Shown: piece after piece, positions 1 to 5,020 of the stretch
How positions within the stretch are numbered: the first letter of the stretch is position 1
Layout: every line of letters starts with the position of its first letter
Assembly (NCBI GenBank): GCA_041589175.1
Contig: JBFHWF010000085.1
Coordinates: forward strand, 1-8,337
Origin: SZUA-229 sp041589175
GTDB lineage: Bacteria > Pseudomonadota > Gammaproteobacteria > SZUA-229
Direction of reading: 5' to 3'
DNA length: 8,337 nucleotides
The notes under the pieces: model-generated
What the model was told of the DNA's origin: nothing
Seen by the model: only the letters and a program-made list of their open reading frames with translations
Databases searched by the model: none
Translations under genes and position numbers: made by a program

Positions 1-156
1 GGCATTTTCCGTCATGCCTGCGTCCATGGCTTCCTCCGCCGCATACTGGATCAGGGGTTTGTCTACGATGGGTAGCATTTCCTTTGGCATTGACTTGGTA
101 GCAGGCAGAAAGCGTGTGCCGTAGCCGGCAACGGGGTAGAGGCATTTTTTAATCAT
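1..156 (-). CDS. galU: UTP-glucose-1-phosphate uridylyltransferase, N-terminal part (cut by window edge)
   Basis: The 52 codons visible here are the amino end of GalU, which joins UTP and glucose-1-phosphate to give UDP-glucose and pyrophosphate in the cytoplasm; UDP-glucose feeds cell-envelope sugars and glycans. Seen in the sequence: the start MIKKCLYPVAGYGTRFLP, then PKEMLP and DKPLIQY. In this nucleotidyltransferase family the G-x-G-T-R segment (residues 11-15) forms the nucleotide-binding loop, and the Lys of PKEMLP is close to the active site. The ATG at 154-156 is preceded by a good ribosome binding site (AAAGGA, 7 bases away), which fixes the start. The rest of the gene lies beyond position 1. 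It runs in the same direction as hemE but 183 bases downstream of it, so it probably has its own promoter; I could not identify a convincing one. Confidence 0.93.
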   Translation of the reverse strand, partial: MIKKCLYPVAGYGTRFLPATKSMPKEMLPIVDKPLIQYAAEEAMDAGMTENA

Positions 157-163
157 GCAGAAA

Positions 164-169
164 TCCTTT
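164..169 (-). promoter_or_regulatory. galU ribosome binding site
   Basis: AAAGGA on the minus strand lies 7 bases before the galU ATG. It is the clearest Shine-Dalgarno sequence among the minus-strand genes of this window and supports the chosen start. Confidence 0.7.
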
Positions 170-301
170 GGTAAATCTTATTATTAAGCCCTGTTTTGTA
201 AGTGGTTTGTCACTAATCTGGGTTCTGAGGATAGGGCAAAGGAGCTATGTGCTGCAACACCCATATGGACTAAATGAACAGGGTGGGGTTATTTTGTGAT
301 A

Positions 302-321
302 AATGGCAATCCATTGCCATT
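302..321 (-). terminator. palindrome just after hemE, possible weak terminator
   Basis: Two perfect 9-base arms (AATGGCAAT and ATTGCCATT) flank a 2-base centre; a realistic hairpin is AATGGCA-6-base loop-TGCCATT. It begins 18 bases after the hemE stop in the direction of transcription. What follows on the minus strand (TATCACAAAATAA) is AT-rich but not a run of T, so it is not a textbook rho-independent terminator. It could instead be an operator or an RNA 3' end-protecting hairpin. Confidence 0.35.
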
Positions 322-339
322 GCTCTGAACGCCTGCATG

Positions 340-1404
340 TTACTTGTGATAAGGCTCACTAAGCTCATGCACGGCATCAACCAGTGCTTTTACATGCTCC
401 GGGTTGATGTCGGGCGTAATGCCATGGCCCAGATTAAATACATGGCCGCTACCCGTGCCGAAGTCCTTAAGGATTTTTGCGGCTTCTGCGCGGATGGTGT
501 CCGGGGAGGCATATAAGGTGTTCGGGTCCATATTGCCCTGCAGGGCAACCCGGTCACCCACCTGCGCCCGAGCATCACCGATATTCATGGTCCAGTCCAG
601 GCCCAGCGCATCACAGCCGGTATCTGCCATGGCATTGAGCCACTGGCCGCCACCCTTGGTAAACAGGATAACTGGCACTTTGCGGCCGTCGGCTTCGCGG
701 GTGACATTGGCAACGATCTTCTGCATGTAGTCGAGTGAGAAGGCTCGGTACATTTCCGGGTTCAGGCTGCCGCCCCAGGTGTCGAAAATCATCAATGCCT
801 GCGCACCTGCAGCAACCTGTGCATTCAGGTAGCTGGTGACCGAGTCGGCAATTTTGTCCAGCAGCTGATGAGCCAGGGCGGGTTCATCAAACAGCATGGT
901 CTTGGATTTGCTGAAGGTTTTGCTGCTTCCGCCTTCGATCATATAAGTGGCGAGTGTCCAGGGGCTTCCCGAGAAACCAATCAGGGGAACGCGGCCATTG
1001 AGCTCGCGGCGTATGGTGCGCACGGCATCCATGACATATTTGAGCTCGCCTTCGGGGTCTGGAACAGGCAGGTTCTTAACATCGGCCGCAGTGCGAATGG
1101 GGTTCTTGAAGCGAGGGCCTTCACCGGTTTCGAAGTACAGCCCGAGGCCCATGGCGTCAGGGATTGTGAGAATGTCTGAAAACAGGATGGCTGCATCCAG
1201 CTCGAAGCGATCCAGTGGCTGCAGCGTTACCTCGCAGGCCAGTTCAGGATTCATGCACAGGCTCATAAAATCACCCGCTTTTTCACGGGTGGCTCGGTAT
1301 TCTGGCAGGTAGCGCCCAGCCTGGCGCATGATCCAGATAGGTGTGCGGTCGACGGGTTCCTTTAGAAGGGCACGCAGAAAACGATCGTTTTTAAGCTCTG
1401 TCAT
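340..1404 (-). CDS. hemE: Uroporphyrinogen III decarboxylase
   Basis: HemE removes the four acetate carboxyl groups of uroporphyrinogen III to give coproporphyrinogen III, a cofactor-free step of haem synthesis in the cytoplasm. The 354-residue product matches the E. coli enzyme in length and along its whole sequence, as far as I recall that protein. Visible family features: RTPIWIMRQAGRYLPEY at 20-36 with the substrate-binding Arg27 and Arg31; FSDILTIPDAMG with the catalytic Asp77; WTLATYMIEGG with Tyr154; IFDTWGG; and FNLGHGI with His327. The ATG at 1402-1404 begins MTELKNDRFLRALL, the usual start of the family, although its ribosome binding site is weak. Upstream on the same strand lie a hairpin repeat (1434-1512) and yqeY, so hemE may be read through from rpsU-yqeY; no clear promoter of its own is visible in the 119-base spacer. 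Having hemE after yqeY is unusual, since dnaG normally occupies that place. Confidence 0.97.
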   Translation of the reverse strand: MTELKNDRFLRALLKEPVDRTPIWIMRQAGRYLPEYRATREKAGDFMSLCMNPELACEVTLQPLDRFELDAAILFSDILTIPDAMGLGLYFETGEGPRFKNPIRTAADVKNLPVPDPEGELKYVMDAVRTIRRELNGRVPLIGFSGSPWTLATYMIEGGSSKTFSKSKTMLFDEPALAHQLLDKIADSVTSYLNAQVAAGAQALMIFDTWGGSLNPEMYRAFSLDYMQKIVANVTREADGRKVPVILFTKGGGQWLNAMADTGCDALGLDWTMNIGDARAQVGDRVALQGNMDPNTLYASPDTIRAEAAKILKDFGTGSGHVFNLGHGITPDINPEHVKALVDAVHELSEPYHK

Positions 1405-1433
1405 AGTGAGTCAGGTCTGGAGTCCGGTTTTAA

Positions 1434-1512
1434 TGTCATTCCCGAACGCGTCTGTCGGGAATCTAGCGACTTTCAGGCACTGGATCTCCGACAGAGGCGT
1501 TCGGAGATGACA
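1434..1512. repeat. 79-base double-hairpin element with imperfect terminal inverted repeats
   Basis: The element starts TGTCAT and ends ATGACA. Its two ends form an inverted repeat over 32 bases (1434-1465 against 1512-1481) with 26 matches. Each end is also a hairpin by itself: ATTCCCGA, 9-base loop, TCGGGAAT (1438-1462), and ATCTCCGA, 9-base loop, TCGGAGAT (1484-1508), both with perfect 8-base stems. The bases that differ between the two stems change in pairs, so both stems stay intact. This architecture resembles small non-coding palindromic repeats (MITE-like or REP-like) dispersed in proteobacterial genomes. No target-site duplication is visible. It begins 12 bases after the yqeY stop and ends 29 bases before the hemE start, so it would be part of any rpsU-yqeY-hemE read-through transcript. 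Confidence 0.75.
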
Positions 1513-1523
1513 GAGAAAGAGTG

Positions 1524-1970
1524 TCAGGCGTTCAGCTTCGCCTTAATTTTACCGCTCACCGCACCCATGTCGGCACGGCCCTGCATCTGCGGTTTGAGGA
1601 TGCCCATCACCTTGCCCATGTCTTTCATGGCGCTGGCTCCGGTTTCCTCGATAGCGCTGGCAATCATCTGCTCGATTTCCTCGTCGCTGAGGGCTTCGGG
1701 CAGGAAGTCCTGCAGGATAGAAACTTCGTATTCTTCTTTTTCCCACAGATCCTGTCGGTTGGCTTCCTTATACTGGCTAATGGATTCGCGGCGTTGCTTT
1801 ACCATTTTGTCCAGTACGGCAAGTATGCGGTCGTCATCGAGCTCGATGCGCTCGTCAACCTCAACCTGCTTGATCGCTGCCAGAATCAGGCGGATCACAC
1901 CCAGGCGATCCTTGTCACCACCTTTCATGGCGGCCTTCATGGCGTCCGTTAATGATTGCTTCAGGCTCAT
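1524..1970 (-). CDS. yqeY: GatB/YqeY domain protein
   Basis: A 148-residue protein of the YqeY family, which shares a helical domain with the C-terminal tail of GatB, the tRNA-binding part of the Asp/Glu-tRNA amidotransferase. The free-standing protein has no settled biochemical role; a tRNA-linked function is inferred from the GatB relationship. Seen: a highly charged helical sequence beginning MSLKQSLTDAMKAAMKGGDK, then RLGVIRLILAAIK, DFLPEALSDEEIEQMI, and the C-terminal MGKVMGILKPQMQGRADM, all characteristic of the family; the length is normal. The ATG at 1968-1970 lies 21 bases after the rpsU stop, so the two are almost surely co-transcribed. A partial AAGG motif upstream is the only ribosome-binding signal. 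Downstream, dnaG would be expected, but a hairpin repeat and hemE are found instead. Confidence 0.93.
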   Translation of the reverse strand: MSLKQSLTDAMKAAMKGGDKDRLGVIRLILAAIKQVEVDERIELDDDRILAVLDKMVKQRRESISQYKEANRQDLWEKEEYEVSILQDFLPEALSDEEIEQMIASAIEETGASAMKDMGKVMGILKPQMQGRADMGAVSGKIKAKLNA

Positions 1971-1991
1971 TCAGGTTACGCCTTGAGTCAA

Positions 1992-2219
1992 TTAGCGGCG
2001 GCGATGAGGGTTACGAGTCAGACGCTCGCGCTCTTTTGACAGCTTCTTCAGGTTGCGCTTAACCGCAGCAGCAGCTTTACGCTTACGCTCGGTTGTTGGC
2101 TTTTCGTAGCACTCGCGACGACGGATTTCAGTCAGGATACCGGCCTTCTCGCATGAGCGCTTGAAGCGACGCAGAGCAACGTCAAATGGCTCGTTGTCTT
2201 TAACTTTAACTTGTGGCAT
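1992..2219 (-). CDS. rpsU: 30S ribosomal protein bS21
   Basis: bS21 is a small basic protein of the 30S subunit that lies near the anti-Shine-Dalgarno end of 16S rRNA and helps translation initiation. The product has 75 residues, slightly longer than the 71 of E. coli, and contains the hallmark NEPFDVALRRFKRSCEKAG (9-27), then RRRE and YEKPTTERKRK; the tail is rich in Arg and Lys (ending NPHRRR). The start ATG at 2217-2219 gives the family start MPQVKVKDNEPF. It is the first gene after a good sigma-70 promoter (2291-2318) and is followed after 21 bases by yqeY. The leader of about 65 bases contains a hairpin and a short palindrome that could control expression. The gene diverges from tsaD, the normal gammaproteobacterial arrangement. 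Confidence 0.97.
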   Translation of the reverse strand: MPQVKVKDNEPFDVALRRFKRSCEKAGILTEIRRRECYEKPTTERKRKAAAAVKRNLKKLSKERERLTRNPHRRR

Positions 2220-2232
2220 TCAGAATTCTCAC

Positions 2233-2275
2233 TCTAAAATTAGATGTCTGGTTATCGGTCTGGCAAAAAGGCCAG
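2233..2275 (-). promoter_or_regulatory. structured rpsU leader (hairpin plus palindrome)
   Basis: Between the predicted rpsU transcription start (about 2284) and its ATG are two inverted repeats. The first in the RNA is CTGGC, loop CTTTTT, GCCAG (2275-2260). The second is the 12-base palindrome TCTAA-AA-TTAGA (2233-2244, plus-strand reading), ending 14 bases before the start codon. They could form a translational or attenuation control element, but this is inference from base pairing alone. No LexA-type CTGT-N8-ACAG operator is visible. Confidence 0.4.
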
Positions 2276-2290
2276 CCGTAGAACCGCGGG

Positions 2291-2318
2291 ATTATATCAG
2301 TTTTTCGCTAATTACCAA
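2291..2318 (-). promoter_or_regulatory. sigma-70 promoter for rpsU
   Basis: On the minus strand a perfect -10 box TATAAT (2296-2291) is preceded, after a 16-base spacer, by TTGGTA (2318-2313), which matches 4 of 6 bases of the -35 consensus. Transcription would start near 2284, giving a leader of about 65 bases for rpsU-yqeY. This is the strongest promoter-like sequence I found in the window, as expected for a ribosomal protein gene. Confidence 0.7.
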
Positions 2319-2341
2319 ATAAAATCGTAGAATTCGTAATC

Positions 2342-3367
2342 ATGATCGTACTGGGTATTGAAACTTCATGTGATGAGACCGGCCTGGCCGTGTATGACTC
2401 GGAACAGGGCCTGCTGGCTCACACACTGCATTCACAGGTCGCCTTACATGGCGAATACGGCGGCGTAGTGCCTGAACTGGCCTCCCGTGACCACATACGT
2501 TATCTGCTACCACTGGCTGATAAGGTGCTTGAAAAAGCGGGCATCGAAAAAAGAGATCTGGACGGGATCGCTTATACCGCGGGGCCCGGCCTGATTGGCG
2601 CGCTCATGGTGGGCGCATCCACCGGACGTGCCATGGCGATGGCCCTGGATATTCCAGCGATTGGTGTGCATCACATGGAGGGTCACTTACTGGCGCCCAT
2701 GCTGGAGGAAGCCGCACCCGAATTCCCGTTTGTTGCCCTGCTGGTATCGGGTGGTCATACCCTGTTGGCGGAAGTAAAAGGTATTGGTCAGTACGAGCTT
2801 CTGGGTGAAAGCCTGGATGATGCGGCCGGTGAAGCGTTCGACAAGACCGCCAAGTTGCTGGGGCTAGGATACCCCGGAGGTCCTGTGCTTGCGAAGCTGG
2901 CTACCCGAGGTGAGGCAGGTAAATATAAGTTTCCACGTCCCATGATTGATCGCCCCGGGCTTGAATTCAGCTTTAGCGGGCTTAAAACGTTTACGCTGAA
3001 TACCTGGCAGAATGAAGTCGCACAGGGAAATGATGACGAACAGACAAAGGCGAATATCTGTCGTGCCTTCGAAGAGGCAGTGGTTGATACGCTGACGATC
3101 AAGTGTCGTCGGGCTGTCGATCAGGTGGGGGCGAATACCCTGGTGATTGCTGGGGGCGTCGGCGCTAACCTCAGCCTGAGGGCGTCTCTGAAAGAAATGA
3201 TGGAGAAGCGCGGCGGCCAGCTTTATTATCCACGCATTGAGTTCTGTACCGATAATGGTGCAATGATCGCGTACGCTGGATGTCTGCGCCTGCTGGCAGG
3301 TCAGACAGAACCACTGCTGATCAGTGCTCGGGCGCGATGGCCGATGGAAGAACTTCAGTCAGTTTAA
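2342..3367 (+). CDS. tsaD: tRNA N6-adenosine threonylcarbamoyltransferase
   Basis: TsaD (formerly Gcp/YgjD) transfers the threonylcarbamoyl group from threonylcarbamoyl-AMP to A37 of tRNAs that read ANN codons, working with TsaB and TsaE in the cytoplasm. The 341-residue product has the full ASKHA/Kae1 layout: MIVLGIETSCDETG at the start; YTAGPGLIGAL at 78-88; the metal-binding HHMEGH at 110-115 (His111 and His115); LLVSGGHT; GEAFDKTAKLLGL; FSFSGLKT; AGGVGAN around 270; and CTDNGAMIAY with the third metal ligand Asp304. It ends with the family's ARWPMEEL. The start is fixed by MIVLGIETSC, although no clear ribosome binding site precedes it, so it may have a very short leader; a TAAAAT -10-like box lies at 2320-2325 without a good -35. 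It diverges from rpsU and converges on plsY. Confidence 0.97.
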   Translation: MIVLGIETSCDETGLAVYDSEQGLLAHTLHSQVALHGEYGGVVPELASRDHIRYLLPLADKVLEKAGIEKRDLDGIAYTAGPGLIGALMVGASTGRAMAMALDIPAIGVHHMEGHLLAPMLEEAAPEFPFVALLVSGGHTLLAEVKGIGQYELLGESLDDAAGEAFDKTAKLLGLGYPGGPVLAKLATRGEAGKYKFPRPMIDRPGLEFSFSGLKTFTLNTWQNEVAQGNDDEQTKANICRAFEEAVVDTLTIKCRRAVDQVGANTLVIAGGVGANLSLRASLKEMMEKRGGQLYYPRIEFCTDNGAMIAYAGCLRLLAGQTEPLLISARARWPMEELQSV

Positions 3368-3378
3368 ACGCGGTTTTT

Positions 3379-3538
3379 TCCGCTAATGCAAACGACGTGT
3401 ATTGTGCGAAATGGCGGTAAAAATGAGTTTGAACTTACGCGAGCACAAGGGAAGCATATTCCCATAAAGTGCTTTTGAAGAGGCATGGTCATCCTGATAT
3501 AAAAAAGTAATTAGCGTTTATTCGCGTGCATTAGCGGA
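3379..3538. repeat. inverted pair of TCCGCTAATGCA arms
   Basis: TCCGCTAATGCA at 3379-3390 is repeated exactly, inverted, as TGCATTAGCGGA at 3527-3538, with 136 bases between. The arms lie 11 bases after the tsaD stop and 10 bases from the end of plsY, so together they span almost the whole spacer. They could be the ends of a small inserted element or two oppositely oriented copies of a dispersed intergenic repeat. Confidence 0.65.
3442..3476 (+). other. nested stem-loop after tsaD
   Basis: AGCAC (3442-3446) pairs with GTGCT (3469-3473), and inside it GGGAA (3449-3453) pairs with TTCCC (3459-3463) around a 5-base loop. The outer stem is followed by only TTT, so it is at best a weak terminator for tsaD. 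It could be a structured 3' end or part of the surrounding repeat. Confidence 0.35.
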
Positions 3539-3540
3539 TA
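3511..3540. repeat. three tandem 10-base units (TTAGCG-type)
   Basis: TTAGCGTTTA (3511-3520), TTCGCGTGCA (3521-3530) and TTAGCGGATA (3531-3540) follow each other without a gap. All share TT-x-GCG and a final A. The period equals about one helical turn. From memory, similar TTAGCG/TTCGCG strings occur as dispersed intergenic repeats in other gammaproteobacteria; this could not be checked here. Confidence 0.6.
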
Positions 3541-3548
3541 AAACTGCT

Positions 3549-4166
3549 TTATGCTTTTTTTCTACCAATCTTGTCTTCTTGACCTGATAGCAGTTTGCGA
3601 ATATTGCTACGGTGACGCCAGATGAGTATCGCAGCCATTACCGCGACACTGGCGCTGATAACCGGTGAGCCCGTGATGTACCAGCTAAGGACCGGTGAGC
3701 AACTGGCAGCAACGAGTGCAGACAGAGATGAGTAACGGAAGGTAAAAGCCATAAATAGCCAGATCACGATCGTACCCAGCCCCAGTTGCCAGTGAATACC
3801 CAGCAGCACGCCGAGGATAGTCGCTACACCCTTGCCACCCTTGAAGCCATAGTAAACGGGATAGAGGTGGCCGAGAAATGCACCCGCACCCGTTGCAGCA
3901 ATCACTTCATCGGGCATGCCCAGTAGTACCGTTAGTAGTACCGGTAGCAAACCTTTTAACATGTCGCCGAACAGCGTGATAGCAGCCGCTTTTTTACCAC
4001 CCTCGCGTAATACGTTAGTCGCTCCAGGGTTGTTCGAGCCTACCGTGCGCGGGTCTTTCAGCCCCATCAGTTTGCAGGTGATAATGGCTGTGGATACCGA
4101 TCCAAGTAAATAGCCGAACAGGGCGAAGCCGATAACGAGTATAATAGGCTGCTGAAGTAAATCCAC
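3549..4166 (-). CDS. plsY: Glycerol-3-phosphate acyltransferase PlsY
   Basis: PlsY is an inner-membrane enzyme that moves an acyl group from acyl-phosphate (made by PlsX) to glycerol-3-phosphate, the first step of phospholipid synthesis. The product is strongly hydrophobic with about five membrane segments and shows the family's three motifs: DPRTVGSNNPGATNV at 38-52, GHLYPVYYGFKGGKGVAT at 99-116, and WRHRSNIRKLL at 183-193; the tail is basic. I chose the GTG at 4166-4164 because it gives 205 residues, the same length as E. coli PlsY, and begins just before the first membrane helix. The frame stays open to an ATG at 4319, but the extra 51 residues are not family-like and overlap bioH antisense. 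No good ribosome binding site supports the GTG. It converges with tsaD and diverges from bioH after 65 bases. Confidence 0.92.
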   Translation of the reverse strand: MDLLQQPIILVIGFALFGYLLGSVSTAIITCKLMGLKDPRTVGSNNPGATNVLREGGKKAAAITLFGDMLKGLLPVLLTVLLGMPDEVIAATGAGAFLGHLYPVYYGFKGGKGVATILGVLLGIHWQLGLGTIVIWLFMAFTFRYSSLSALVAASCSPVLSWYITGSPVISASVAVMAAILIWRHRSNIRKLLSGQEDKIGRKKA

Positions 4167-4217
4167 GTAGGTGTACCAGTTGATTTTTAATGGGCGAAAT
4201 GTAGCACGAAAGCGTAC

Positions 4218-4224
4218 AGGGGTG
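4218..4224 (+). promoter_or_regulatory. bioH ribosome binding site
   Basis: AGGGGTG lies a few bases before the ATG at 4232 (9 bases after the last G of the AGGGG core). It is the best Shine-Dalgarno match among the plus-strand genes and fixes the bioH start, which also rules out a coding role for the opposite-strand extension of plsY. No convincing promoter was found in the 65-base divergent spacer. Confidence 0.65.
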
Positions 4225-4231
4225 AAAGCCA

Positions 4232-5020
4232 ATGCATGACGTCCAGCAGCCTGTGCAATATCTGCTGGTGCATGGCTGGGGTATGAATCAGCATGTCTGG
4301 CAGCCATTACTACAGTCAATGCCAGACAGTGCGATTGTTAACGCCATTGATCTTCCGGGGCATGGCGGGCGTGTGTCTGAGTCGCTGACGGATCTAGAGG
4401 CAATGACCCAGGATATACAACGAGCTTGTGAGAAACTAAATCCTGAGTTACCACGGGTGCTGGTGTGCTGGTCCTTGTCAGCACTGGCTGGGCTGATGTT
4501 GTCGCATCGATCACCCGACGCAATCGATGCGCTGGTAGTGATTAGCAGTAATCCCTGTTTTATCGCGCAGCAGGACTGGCCTCATGGGGTCGATGCTGCT
4601 GTGTTTGATGCGTTTGCACGGGATTTAAAAAATGATTTTCAATCAACAATCCGACGATTTCTGTCCTTGCAGGTAAAGGGGTCGGAAGCCGGTCGTAAAA
4701 CCTTGCGTCAGCTTCGTGAAAAAATACTACAGCAGCCGGTGCCTGAAACGACAACCCTTGAACAGGGGCTGAACATTTTGAAGACAACAGATTTGCGTAA
4801 TCTGTTATCAGGCATTCATGTGCCCAGTCTGTGGATCCTGGGTGGACAGGATGGTTTGATAAAGCCGTCTCTGGCTGAAGCGATTTCTGTAAGTATGAAT
4901 AATAATCGAATTGAGATTATTGAAAAGGCCGGACATGCACCGTTCCTGTCGCATACCGATGATTTTATTGCATTTATGTTAGCGTTTTCTCGTACTATTA
5001 GTAAGCAGGTTAGAGAGTGA
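4232..5020 (+). CDS. bioH: Pimeloyl-ACP methyl ester carboxylesterase
   Basis: BioH hydrolyses the methyl ester of pimeloyl-ACP methyl ester, ending the disguised fatty-acid cycle and releasing pimeloyl-ACP for biotin-ring assembly. The 262-residue alpha/beta-hydrolase shows the oxyanion-side LVHGWGMNQHVW (12-23), the nucleophile Ser81 in VCWSLSALAG, the conserved SSNPCF (105-110) and NILKTTDLR (181-189), the acid Asp207 in GGQDGL, and His235 in AGHAPFLSH. The triad positions agree with E. coli BioH (Ser82, Asp207, His235 from memory). The nucleophile elbow is C-W-S-L-S and not the usual G-W-S-L-G. A good ribosome binding site supports the ATG. Its TGA overlaps the GTG of bioC by four bases (GTGA), so the two are translationally coupled. 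Another alpha/beta-hydrolase function is possible, but the BioC neighbour and the BioH-specific segments make this call firm. Confidence 0.92.
   Translation: MHDVQQPVQYLLVHGWGMNQHVWQPLLQSMPDSAIVNAIDLPGHGGRVSESLTDLEAMTQDIQRACEKLNPELPRVLVCWSLSALAGLMLSHRSPDAIDALVVISSNPCFIAQQDWPHGVDAAVFDAFARDLKNDFQSTIRRFLSLQVKGSEAGRKTLRQLREKILQQPVPETTTLEQGLNILKTTDLRNLLSGIHVPSLWILGGQDGLIKPSLAEAISVSMNNNRIEIIEKAGHAPFLSHTDDFIAFMLAFSRTISKQVRE

Larger units (their letters stand above)
157..339. other. galU-hemE intergenic region
   Basis: This 183-base gap separates hemE from galU, both on the minus strand. It should hold the galU promoter. There are AT-rich minus-strand candidates for a -10 box around 177-188 (TTAATAATAAG) and a -35-like GTGACA at 208-213, but the 21-base gap between GTGACA and TAATAA is too long for a normal sigma-70 promoter, so I do not call one. 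A palindrome at 302-321 is listed separately. No tRNA or convincing small gene is visible. Confidence 0.5.
3368..3548. other. tsaD-plsY convergent spacer rich in repeats
   Basis: This 181-base spacer between two converging genes contains no gene. It holds an inverted repeat whose 12-base arms lie at 3379-3390 and 3527-3538, a run of three 10-base units at 3511-3540, a short GCGG-TTTTTT-CCGC hairpin at 3370-3383, and a nested hairpin at 3442-3473. No classic hairpin-plus-T-run terminator is evident for either gene. Confidence 0.6.

Noticed and set aside
186..208. galU promoter GTGACA ... TAATAA on the minus strand
   Set aside because: The spacing between the boxes is 21 bases, too long for a standard sigma-70 promoter.
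247..299. Tiny plus-strand frame after AAAGGAG (ATG at 247 or GTG at 249, 8 or 16 codons)
   Set aside because: The ribosome-binding-like sequence is good, but the peptide is very short, has no recognisable pattern, and no promoter is visible; chance is the simpler explanation.
274..516. 80-codon plus-strand frame starting in the galU-hemE gap
   Set aside because: Most of it is antisense to hemE, whose identity is certain, and the peptide shows no family features.
2220..2341. LexA operator in the rpsU/tsaD spacer, as in E. coli rpsU
   Set aside because: No CTGT-N8-ACAG pattern is present.
3370..3383. GCGG-TTTTTT-CCGC as the tsaD terminator
   Set aside because: The stem is four bases, the T-run is in the loop and not after it, and the following bases (TAATGCAAAC) are not T-rich.
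4167..4319. N-terminal extension of plsY to the ATG at 4319
   Set aside because: It overlaps bioH, is not hydrophobic like the rest, and exceeds the normal PlsY length by 51 residues.
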